Source: Variovorax boronicumulans NBRC 103145
GTDB taxonomy: Bacteria; Pseudomonadota; Gammaproteobacteria; Burkholderiales; Burkholderiaceae_C
DNA length: 64,000 nt
Assembly (NCBI RefSeq): GCF_001591345.1
Contig: NZ_BCUS01000015.1
Span: 1 to 64,000, forward strand
Direction: 5' to 3'
The position numbers and the translations under genes were made by a program. Numbering within the stretch: the stretch's first letter is position 1; the number at the start of each line of letters is the position of its first letter. Below are positions 34,461 through 46,400 of this stretch, one piece after another. Under the pieces are notes generated by a model that worked only from the letters and a program-made list of their open reading frames with translations, was not told the DNA's origin and did no database searches.

Positions 34461-37400
34461 CTACCGAACCTGTTGCAGGCGACGACGCTCTTCGTCCGTC
34501 AGGCGGGCCAGTTGCTTCGGATCGAAGCTGTCACCCAGGCCCACGAGCTGCATCGGAAACGACGGATCGTAGGGATGCTTCGCACTCGCCTGCCGGGCTG
34601 AATTCGGCGGCGGGGAAGCTTCGGCGCCGTTCCTTGGGCCAGCCTCGTCGCCGAAGCCCAACACCCGCACCGTGAACACCGATGGCAAGCTTTGCCGGGC
34701 TGCGGCGCGCTCACGCTGCAGCACATCCTGCGCGGCGCTCGCAGCCTGCGATGCGGCGGCGCTCGCGTTGGTGAGCGCGCCCACGTTCACCGCCGCAATC
34801 ACCGGAATGCCCACGGCCTGCCCCTTCACCTGGATGTTCTCGGCGTTCACCACGCGCAGCGCCGCAAGGTTCACGTTGCCCGACACGCGAATGCCGGCTT
34901 CGCCTGCGTCGATGGTGCCCAGCGGCGCGATCAGGTCCACGTCGCCCGGCGGGATCTCCGGAATCGGGTTCAGCGTGGCAATGCCGGCACCGGTGTTCGG
35001 CGTGTTGGGCGACAGCGCCACATTGCCCACGTTGTCGTAGGCGCGCCGCTGCGGCGTGTAGACGATGGTGGTCTTGGCGCCGCGGCCCGCGTTGATGTCG
35101 CCTTGCGCCGACCACGCCAGCACGTTGCCGCCGAAGGTGGTGAAGATGCGGCTCTGCCCGAGCAGCAGGCTGCCGCGCGTGTAGACGTTGATGTCGCCTT
35201 CGCCCTGCGTGAGCAGGCCCGAGCCCTCGCCTGGCGTGAAGCCGCCATCCACGCCCACCACCGCGCGCCCGCCCGGCACCAGCAGGCTGATGTCGCCGCC
35301 GAAGTCGGTGTGCATGCCGGCGTCGAGTACCTTGTAGTACGGCAGGCTGGAGCCCGCGCTGCCCATGGCCAGCCATTCGTCGTAGCGCATGTAGTTCCTG
35401 CCCGGCAAGGCCCGCTTGGTCGGCTCTGCGATGGCCTGCTCGTAGTACAGGGCGCTGCTGAACATGGTCAGGTCGCCGGTGTAGTCGCGCGGGTTGCCCT
35501 GCGCATCGTGCGACGGCAGCAGCGTGGCGATGGCTTCGCGCCCGCGCAGGTAGCTGCCGCTGCGGCGGCTCTTCGGGTCGTTGTATTCGCGACCGCCGGC
35601 CTTCAGCTCAGCGTAGTACACGTTGCGCAGGAAGGCGCGTTGCTGCGGTGGCGGCAAGGCGTCGAAGAAGGCGCGCGCGTCCATCGTCCTCGCATCGAAG
35701 TGCAGACCCAGGCCGTTGGCGCCGCCGAAGCGTTCGGTGAGCCAGTTGACCAGGTGCAAGCCGCTTTCCAGACGGTACTCGCGCTCCAGCGTGCGGATCG
35801 CCGCGCCGCTGCTGGTGCTCCCATTGCCCTGCCGCGCTCCATCAAGCTCGGCCTGCTTGCTCGCCAGGTACGCGGGGGCACCCGCTTCGTCGCCGTCGTA
35901 GCCGAACTCGCGCGCCAGCCATTGCGACAGCGTCAACGTGCCTTCGTAGGTGCGCAGCGCCTTGCCCGGCTGTTCTGCGAAGGACTGCTCGGCGTTCGCC
36001 AGGTTCTTCGGATCGAGGTAGCGCGCGGCAAAGGCTGCCCAGTCGGCGCCTTCGCGGCCCACGCCCGCGGTCACCGCAATGCCGGCGCCGCTGCGGCGGT
36101 CACCCGGCACCACGCCGGGCCCGCGCGCCACCGAGCCGATGCTGCGCAACTCAGCCTTGTCGGCCATGTACACGTCGCGGCCTGCGGTGAGTTCGAGCTG
36201 GCCAGGGCCCGCCACGTAGAAGCTGCTGTAGCGGATGTCGCGGCCCGCCTCCACCACCGACACGTCGTCGATGTTGTTGTGCACGATCAGGTTGCCCGTG
36301 GCAAAACCGCTCCCCTGCGAGGGCCACGGCCGGTACGGCGCATTGCTGTCGGCGGCGCGGGTGCGCGTCCAGCCCAAGGCATCGGCCGGCAGGGTCTCGA
36401 CGACGCCCAGCGGCGTACCGGCATTCACGATGTCGCGGCCGGCGCGGATCGCGACCGGGCCGCTGCCTTCGTACCAGGTGTCGATCGGGCCGGTGGCCTC
36501 CGAGCGCGAGATGATGGAGCCGGTGCGCAGGCCGACGATGTCTCCCTGCACCGCATAAAAGCGCGACGGCGCCTGGCCCGTGACGCTGTAGCCCGAAGCC
36601 GTGGGCGACACGAAGCTGAACAGCGGATAGCTCTGCTGGGTGGCATTGGGCAGGGAATCGCCCGACACCAGCACCGAAGGCGCGATCGCATCGGGGTGCA
36701 CGTTGGTGATGCGAAGCGGCCCGTACCAGATGGCCTGGCCCATGCCGACAAAGCCCGGGTTGAAGGGCGTGGGCAGCATCGCCGGATCGACGCCCGAGGG
36801 CGTCACGGCGTAGCCGCTCGCGTAGATCGAATCGCCGGCCAGCAGTTCGAGTTGCGGCTTGCCCTGGCGGGCGAACTGCGCGCCGACCGGTGTCGGTGCC
36901 AGCAGGATGCTGGTGCTCGACTTGTCCGGCATGTCGCTTTTGTTGAACGCACCGGTCACGGCGTTGCCGTAGTAGAGGCTGCCGTTGGCCGCTGCCGCGC
37001 GCAGTACCGCGGGGTAGATGAAGCGGTCGCCGCTCGCCACCTGGTCGCTCCGGCCGCGGTTGTCGGTCCAGGCCATGCCCGGTGTCAGGTTGCCGCCGGC
37101 CGAGAACAGGTCGACCGCCGTCGACGGCGTCCACAGCGAGAACCAGCCGATGCCGCCGCCGGCGAAATGCGAGCCGCCGGAGGAGAACGGCACGCCGCCG
37201 TTGAACTGGGGCACGCGCCCGGCATCGGTCACGGTACCGATCACCAGGTCGCCGCGCGCTTCCATGCGCAGGCCGCTGTCGCCCAGCACCAGCACCGGTC
37301 CGCCGCCGGCGATGCCGGAGCTCGACACGTTGACACGCAACGCGCGCGACTCCGTCGGGTCGGCCCGGTCGTAGCGCAGCTCGATGCCGCCCACCGAGCC

Positions 37401-40400
37401 CGCGTCCACGCGCAGCGCGCCGCGCAAGTTGGTGAAGGTGCCGTTCAGGTCCTGCCGCTGTTCGGTGCGGCGCAGGTCGCTCGCGGACTGGAGGTTGCCG
37501 TTGGGGGCGAAGCTGCGCGTCTCGGCCACGGGGTTGAGGCCGCCGCCGATGCGGATGTCGAGGTCGCCGCCACCGGTGAGCACCAGCTCGCCGGCGGAAG
37601 TCACGCGGCCGGTGCTGCCCACGGCCAGGTTCAGGCCCTGGCTGCGCGAGACGAAGGCGGCGTTCCAGTCGCTGCGCATGTTGAGCATGCCGGCATTACG
37701 GCCTGCCTCGAAGACCAGGTTGCCGCCGCCCAGCGTGCCGAAGCCGGTGAAGCCCGTCAGGTAGGGTGCGCTGTCGTTGAGGAAGCCGGCCACGTAGGTT
37801 CCGAAGTTGATCCACCAGGCAGTCGGGACGTCCTGGGCCACGGTGCCGCCGCCCTGGCGCCACAGCCATTGCCCGACGGAGCTGGTGCCCGTCATCGTCC
37901 CGCGCATGCGCAGCGGGTCCGCGCGGAACAACGCGGTACCATTTCCGATCTGGTCGCCCATGACGTCGCCCCCCGCGCGCAGCAGCAGGTTGCCGCCGTG
38001 CTCGGGGTACCACGCTTGGTAGAGGCTCTGGCTGCCGCTGCCGTCGACGAAGGGCGCGAGCGTGGTGCCCAGCGAACCGAGCATGCTGCCGTCGGGCTGT
38101 TGGCCGCGGGGCAGGTTGTGGAGATCGTCCTTGCCCGGCGCGGCCAGCGAGGCCGAGGGCGTGCCGGCGGTGTAGACGCCATACGGCGAAGTCATCAGGA
38201 TGTCGCCGCCGGAGACCAGGTCGAGGTCGCCGGTGCCGGTGCGCAGCACGCTGAAGATCGGCTCGCGCAGCGACTTCTCTTCCAGCCGGGTCTGTGGCGG
38301 CTTCCCGGGCGCGGTCTGCACCAGCAGCGGGCCGGCGCCGAAGTCGTTGAGTTCCAGGCCGCCCCAGCCCATGACCTCCTCGACCTGCGCCGGGGTCAAC
38401 GCCTGCCCGGGATGGATGTCGAAGCCCAGGCCTTGTTCGTTCCAGAGCGCCACGTCGGCATCGATCGCCCACATGAACTCACCGGGCGTGGCGGTGCCGG
38501 GAATTTCAACCCTGATGAAGTTGGAGCCGTAGTGCGTGTCGGACAGGCGGATGCCGGCCCGGGCATGCGGCTGCGTGAGGCGCGTGTCTGCCGCCGACAG
38601 GTCGGCCCCGCCGACCAAGCGCAGGTCCCAGGACTGCGAGCCCTGCGCCAGCAGCGGCGCCAGTGCCCAAGTGCGGCCCTGGGTGCCGTCGGCGTTGCGA
38701 TCGCGCAGGTCGACGACGTCGATGCCGCCGGGCAGGCGCACCAGGGTTTCGCTGGGAATGACCGCGCCCTTGGCCAGCGCGAGCGGCCGCGCGAGCTGCA
38801 CGCCGTTAATAGGCGATCCCGGGGAGAACTCGTCGCGGATGACGCCGTCGGGGAAAGGCAGCGCCACGCCATGCGGCCAGGTCATTGCAGCCACGTTGGC
38901 GACGCTGTTCAGGCGGAAGCCCGCGCCCAGGCGGGCGCCGGCGGGCAAGGTCACGTCCGCCGCGAGCACCGTGCCCGCGGCATACAGCACGTTGCCGGCC
39001 GCATCCTGCACCGCGCCGCCGAGCACCGCGCCCTTGGCCAGCGCCAGCGGCTGGCTCAGCGTGGCCGTGGCGGGCAGCAAGGTGCCGCGCGCCAGGCTCA
39101 TGGGCTGCATGGGCAGGTCGTAGTTCAGCACGCGGCCCGACTGGAAGAAGGTGCCGGTGTCCAGCGTCACGCGCCCGCCTTTCGGCAGCACCACGTCGCC
39201 GCCCATGGGGATGCGGCCGCTGGGAAGCACCCAGCCCTTGTCGTCGGGCGTGACCGGCAGGCGCGCACCGTCGAAGCCGTCGCTCAGGCTGCCGAAGACG
39301 TCCAGCCTGCCCTTGGCGCGCAGCACCAGCGCACCGGCTTCGCCCGAGCCCGCAACGCCGGTGCGCGGCGTGTGGGGGTTGATGCCCTGGTAGCGGTAGC
39401 GCGACAGGTCGATGTCACCGTCCAGGTGCAGGTCGCCGTCGGCCGTGCGGCTCGCGATCTCGATACCCGGGCGCAGGTGGAAGGCGTCGCTGTATGCGCG
39501 CAGGCCCTGCAGCCGGGTGTTCATCAGGTTGCCGTTGGCCAGCGCGTTGGCCATGAAGGCCGAGCTGTCGGCGTGCTTGGCATCCAGGTAGACCTGCGTG
39601 ACCGACTGGTAGCTGCGGCCGTCCACGCCAATGTCGGTGCCCACCGGCGCATCGTCGTAGCGCCAGAAGGCGTTGAGCATGATCGACCGCGCGCCGTCGA
39701 TGGTGATGCCGCCGGCAGCGTCGATGCCGACGTCGTTGCCGGTCGCGCCGCCCAGGCGCGGCGCGTTGAGCGCGACGGTGCCGAGCGCGCGGCCCGAGCT
39801 TCCCGCGCGCAGGTCCATGCGCACGCCGGGCTCGATGCGCAGGCGTCCGCTGCCCACGTCGATCTCGATCACCGCGCGGTTGGGCGCCTCGATGGCCTGG
39901 CCGTAGCTGTCCACGCGCAGCACGCTGCCATGCGCGTCGAGCACGGCATTGCCGGCCAGCGTGACGCCGTTCTTCGCCGCAAGGCGGATGCTGCCCACCT
40001 GCTCGCCGCCGGCATCGACGGTGCCGGCCACGGTGAGCTGGCCGTTGTCCACCGACACGTTGATCTCGCGTGCGCGCAGTTCGTTGCCCACTTGCAGGTC
40101 GCCCTGCTTGAGCTGGAAGCTGCGGCCACCGAGCACGCCGCCGTCGTTCAGGCGCTGGTTGAGGCCGGTGAAGTCGTCGATGTGCTGCGCGCGAATGTCG
40201 GCGCGGCCCGCCGCGTAGGGCACGTCGGTGCCGCCCGCGTCGTAGCGACCGCTGGTGGCACCGCGCAGGGTGCCTGCAAGAGACACCGTGCCCGCGGCAT
40301 CGCCCAGCGCCATCGCCACGATCTTGCCGGCGCGGTTCTCCACCGCCGACACGTCGATGACCGAACCCGTCGCCTGCGCGATGTTGCCCGCGCGGCTTTC

Positions 40401-43400
40401 GATCTGCACGTCGCCGCCCCAGCTGTGCTTAGCGCTGTCGAAGAAGTCGATGCGCCGGCCTGCCATGTCGACCTGCGCGCCCGCTCCCAGCAGCAGGTCG
40501 CCCTGCGCCGCGAGGCTGAGCTTGCCGCTGGGCAGCAGCACGGCGGTGTCCAGGCGCAGGCTGCCTTTGCGGCTTTCGAGCGACAGCTCTGCGCCGAGTG
40601 CGTCGGCCAGCGCCGCGTTGTCGGGCACGCCTGCACGGGCACCGGGGAAGGCCACGGCTTCGATGTTGCCGCCCGCCACCAGCTTGTTGACCGAACCCGC
40701 GCGGCCGGTGAGCAGCGGCGTGCGCAGGTGCAGCGTGCCGCCGCTGTAGCTGAAGTCGTTCAGGGTGTCGTCCCACGCACCGCGGCTCTGGTAGACCGAC
40801 AGCGAGCCGCTGCGGTTGGCCGTGATGCGCTCGCTCGCATTCAGGCTCACGTCGGCAAAGCCGAGCGTCGTGCGGTCGAAGGTGTGGACGGAGTCGACGC
40901 GCGCACCGGGGCCGAAGCCGAACTCGATGCGGCGCGCGTCGATGGCCAGGCTGCCGCTGCCGGTGCCCGCGCCGCCGGCCACCACGTTGCCGGCCGGCGT
41001 GGTCGCGCCGTTCCACACCAGCGTGTCGGTCTGGATGCGCGCGAGCGCGTCGGCACCGCCGTAGCCATAGATGGCGGGCGTGCCCAGCACCAGCCGCTCG
41101 ACCGACGATCGGCCGGTGGCGGGGTCGATGGTGGACAGCGTGGTCGTGTCGTAGAAGTTGAGCGAATCGCGCACCGTGAGAACCAGGTTCTCCAGCGCGG
41201 GCGCGCCGGCCTCGGTGTCGCCCCGCAGCAGGCGGTCGAGCACGCGCTGGTTGAGCGTGAGGCCCGGCGGCAGCACGCCGCGCGTGGTGGCGTCGGCCAG
41301 CGACTGCTCGCTGCCCACGTTCACGCCGCCCACGGCCAGCACCAGGTTGCGCGTGCCGTAGCGCACCGCCTCGCCGAGGTCGAAGGCGTTGTCGGTCGCG
41401 GCCGTGATGGTGCCTTCGGAGTACAGGCGCGTGACCCCGGCGCACGGCACGAGCGTGCAGGCGCCGATCCGGATCGCACCCGCGCCCTTGCCGTCTTCGT
41501 TGATCGGCAAGGTGGGCGCCAGCATGTCGAGCCAGCCGTTGGACACGGCCACCAGGCTGTTGGGGCCGGGCGCGAAGACGAAGCCGTCCTTCGAGTCATA
41601 GGCGGCCTTGCCGCGGCCCAGCGTGTTGATGCTCGCGCCCTGCTCCACGGTGATGCCGCCGGCGCGCGAACTGGTGATCAGAAAGACCTCCGCCGCGCGC
41701 AGTTCGCTGCCGGCGCGCAGCACGATGGCGCGCGACTGCGCCGTGGCATTGACCATGTTCGCCTGCTGCAGGCTGCCCTTCCTGTCGAGATAGGACGCCG
41801 TGAGCTGGCCGCCGATGACCAGGCGCGCGGCGCCGATGGCGTTCAGCTCCGAGGCGTTGATCGACACGCCGGTGAAGCCCGGCGTGCGCGAAGCGCCGTC
41901 GGGCAGGATCTCGAAGTCGCTGCCGCCGCCGGCCGACACCGTGCTGCCGCGCCCGCCCTCGGCCGGCGCGGCCAGCACCGTGCCGGCAAAGCGCAGTTGC
42001 TGCGGCCGTCCGAGCGAGCCTTCTTGCGTGGGCGGCAACAGGTCCAGGCGCATCGACTTGGCGTCGCGCTCCAGCACCGCGCGCGGCACGCCTTCGCGCA
42101 GGGCCTGCGCTTGTGCGAAGGCGCTGTAGCCCATCTCGTTGTACTGCGAGTAGCTGCGCAGCATGTCGGCGGGCGTCAGGATCACCTGCGTGGGCATCGC
42201 ATCGCGAAACGCCGTGCCGGCCGTGCCGAGCTGCCCCGAGGCCGCCCACGACCCGTTGCGCATGGCGTTGGCGGTGCCCATGGCGCCCACGCTGGGCGCC
42301 AGCCCGTTCAGCTCGACGCGGAATGCACCCGGCATCAGCGCGTAGGTGGAAGGCAGCAGCGTGTAGGTGCCCGCAGGCAAGCCGGGCACACCCGCGCCGA
42401 TCGTGATCTGGCGGCCCACGGCCGCGTTGCTTGCGCCCTTCTCCCCGTTCACCGGCGCATAGGCGGCCTGAATGCCCGGCACGATGGCGTACACCGGGTT
42501 GGTCGCCGGGCCCGGCAGCACGAAAGCGCGACCGTCGGCGCTGCGCTGCATCAGCGGGTTCATGCGCGCATCGACCGAGCCGCCACGCCCCGGCAGGAAG
42601 GCCGTGCCCGTGAGTTCGCCGCCGCCGGACAGGTCGAGCACCGCGCCAGCGTGCACATCCACCGCGTGGCCCACGAAGTTGAGCGACGGCTCCCAGCCCA
42701 CGCCCTGGTACACCACGTCCTGGCCGTTGAAGACATAGTTCAGCCCGTCCGACGTGCCGCCATAAGGCATGCGCAGCCCGGCCGCGCTGACCGACGTGAC
42801 GCTGCCCGGCATCAGCTCGACAAGCCCGGTGTAGCCGCCGCCCGCTGCGGTGCCCAGCGTGATGCTGCCCAGCGGCGCGCGCAGCACGCCGGCCTGCACC
42901 ACCTTGGCGGCCGCCAGCGTGAGCCGGCCGAACGCGCTTTGCGGCATGCCCGGCAATGCATCGCCGATGCGCTCGATGGTGAGGGTGCGCTGGGGGTCGA
43001 ACGCGGTCTGTATCGTGCCGAATTCAGGGCTCACAGTGCTGTAGCGCCCGACCAGCACGGTGCCGGTGTCGTTGCTGGCCGGATAGATCTGCGCCGCCGC
43101 GAGCGTGAGGTTGCCGGGCACATAGAGCCCGCCCCGGTCGTGGAAGCGGATGTCTCCCTGACTGGCCAGGTGCATGTCGTCGAAGGCAAGGCGCTCCACG
43201 GCCACCTTCTTGCCGGCGTTCAGATAGATCAGGCCGCGGGTGCCGGTCGTGACGTCGCCGGCAATGTCGATCTGGTCGGCATCCACCCGCAGGCTGCTGC
43301 CCGCCGCCACCTTCGGAATGCCCAGTTCCCCACTGCCCTGGCCGTAGTTGCGCACGCCGGTCACGGGGTTGGGCATGAGCGTGTTGTCGACCTGCCGGTT

Positions 43401-46400
43401 GGCTGAACCGCCCAGGCGCACATAGGGAGCTGCGAGCACGATGCGGCTGTCGATGGGGGCGTTCTCGACCAGGCCCAGGCTGCTGCTGGTCAGGCGCAGG
43501 CTCTGGCCCAGCCGCAGTGCCACCGAGCCGTCGAAGCTCAGCACGCCGTTCACGCCCAGCGCCAGGTTGTCGAAGCCGCCGGCCTGGATGCGGTCCACGC
43601 CGATGCGCGCGCGGCCATACGTCAGCGCGGGATCGGCCGCGCCGGCCCGCAGGCCTGCCGCCAGCACGCCGTCTCCCTGCGTCTGTGCCAGTACCAGTTC
43701 ACGCGTCTGGCGCACCGTGTCGGTCACGCTCGGGCCTGCGTAAGTGGAGTATGCGACCGGGCCGTAGAGCGGCGTCTCCAGCGTCAGGGCCAGCGTACCG
43801 CCGGCCGCGCCCGCGCCGCCCGAGGCGGCACGCATCTGGCCGTCCAGGAACAGGCCGCGCGAAGAGGTCAGCGAGATCACGCCGCCCTGGCTGGGCGCTT
43901 CGACGGGCCCCGCGCCCGGCTGGTACAGCGTGGCCGTGGCGCCCGATGCGTCGAGCCGCGCGCCGGGGCGCACCACCACGAAGGTGTCGGCCTGCGCCGA
44001 CTTGCGGGTGTCCAGGTCGAAGGGCACGCCGATCTCGATGGTGCCGCCCGCGCTGACCTTGCCATAGGCGTGGCCGAGCGAATCGGTGGCGGTGAAGGCG
44101 CGTCCGGACACGTCGAGTTCGGCGTGCTCGCCGATCCAGATCGAGCGGCTGTCGCCGCGGCCGCTGGCGACGCCCGCCGGCCCGACCTCGTTGTAGGTCC
44201 CGCGCAGCACCGAGATGCGTCCGCCCGCTGCCTGCAGCAGCCCATCGATGGTGGTTTGCGCATTGCCTTCGAGCGCAATGGTGCGGCCCGGGTCGACCTG
44301 GATGCGCGCACCGGCTCCGATGGTCAACGCCCCTTCCGCTTCCAGCGTGCCCGCCTTCAGCGACAGGTCGGCGCCGTCGCGCATCGTGAGCGTGCGACGC
44401 ACCGCGTTCTCTTGCTGCAGCGGCGGCAGCCAGGTGCGCAGCGCCTGCGAGGTGTCGCTCCCGGTGGCCAGCATGCGTCCCGTTGCCGGGTCGAAGCGCA
44501 GCACCGGCATGACGACCTGCAGCTGCGTGCCATCGGCCACCGAGATGCCGTCGGGCGAGCTCACCGCGTAGCGGCTGAAGCCGCGCTGGAACAGGCCGGG
44601 GTCCAGCGCCAGAAAAGGTGCCACGGCAACCGTGTCGGGCCACACCGTGCCGGCGGCGATGCGCGTGCCTGCAGGCACCGTGGTCGGGTATTTGGCCGCG
44701 GTGCCGGCCTTGTAGACGGTGGTCTGCTCGAAGGTCGGCAGGCCTTTCGGGAACACGTCGGCCGGCAACACATAGCCGGCGGGAATGTTGGAGATGACGA
44801 TCAGCGTGCTGCCCGCCGGCACCACCTGGTTGGCGCCGATGAACTTGCCCGAGGCCAGTTGCACGGTCGATGTGCTCACCCACGGGGCGGCGGTGACCAC
44901 GGGGTTCTGGTCGCTCAGCCGCGGCTGCGAGTCTTGCCGCACCACCTGTCCCGGCGCCAGCCTGTCGCTGGTGACGGAGAAATCCATCGGGATCGGCGCG
45001 CCCGCGCCGATCACGTAGTCGTTTGCCAGGCGCAGCGGCTGCGCGCTGACCAGCCCGCCTTGCAGCACCTTGTCGGCATCGGTCAGAACGCCGCCGATGC
45101 TGATGGTGGTGCCGTGCTCCACGCTCAGCTTGCCGCCACCGCGCACGCCGAAGCCGCGCAGCTCGCCGTCCATCGCCAGCGCGCCGGTGCCCAGGTTCTG
45201 GCTGGCGCCCAGCGTCACGTTGCCGCCCTTGCCGCCGCGCAGCAAACCGTCTTCCATCAGCGCCGCGCCCGAAGACACGTCGATCAGGCTGCCCGCGCCC
45301 AGCGCCACGCTGCCGGTGCTGCGCACCGACACGCTGCCGCCGTCCACGTAGGGCAGGCCTGCGATGTCGCTGCGGTCGATCTTCAGGTTGGTCCAGAGGC
45401 CGCGCGCGTCGAGCGTCACGCCGTCGGCCACCAGCGTCCGGTTGACGTAACCGCCGGGTGGCGCCTTCTCGATCGGCTGCTCTAGCCAGGGCTGGGGCAA
45501 GGACGTGTGACGCTCGATCATGTTGCCCAGCAGGATGCTGCCGCCGCGCGCCGTGAGGTCGGCATTGACCTTCAACTCGGTCGCGTGCAGCGCGAGCGTG
45601 CCGCCGTGGGCCACGCCCACCGCGCCGTCCACCTGGATGCTGCCCGCCGCGTACACGCGCAGCTCACCCAGCCCCAGGCTGCCGAGCCAGCCGGCGTCGA
45701 GCAGCAGGCTCCTCGTGGCCGCTTCGGGCAGCGGCTGCGCGAGTGCCAGGTCGTCGGCCAGATGGCTCGCGTGCGTGCCGATCTCCACCTTCTCGACCAC
45801 CGCGTCGGGGCTGTTGCGCAGGTTCTGCAGGGCCTTGTCGTAGTACGGCGTCAACGCGCCGATGACGAGCTGGCCCTGCTTCGCCACGGCGGTCTGCGCC
45901 TGCAGGTAGCCGTCGATGCCGGCGTCGCGTGCGCGTTGCTGGCGCGGGCCCTGGAAAGCCGTGGTCGTGAGTTCGCCTTCGAGCACCGCGGCGCGGGTGG
46001 ACACCACCAGCCGGCCGGCGTCGCGGCCCACGGTGTAGCCGCTCTCGAGCCGCTGCTGCGGTGCGATCAGCGGGTTGTAGAAGAAGTCGGTGGTCGAGTC
46101 GCCCCAGCGCTTGTGCGCCGACTCGAAGCCCTTGTACACACCGTCGTACAGCAGGTCGCCCGGTGCCTTCGAGGCTTCGTAGAGGCGGCCGTCGCGGCCC
46201 TTCAGGTAGCTCTGGCGGATGTTGCCGGTCTGCACGTCGATGGTGCCGCCCGAGAGGTTGATGCTCGAGCCGCCCTGCGTCACCAGCTCGCCGCCGCCGA
46301 ACTGCACCGTGCCGCCCTGCGCCGCCCATTCGCCTATGCCGTGGCCACTGGTGCCCAGGTAGCCGCCCACTTCGAGCAGGCCGCCGGCCGTGTACCAGCG

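Noticed and set aside
34692-43406. Plus-strand 2904-residue open frame
   Set aside because: Arg/Ala/His/Gln-rich shadow of the exoprotein on the opposite strand; no signal, domain or ribosome site, whereas the minus strand has full TPS domain structure.
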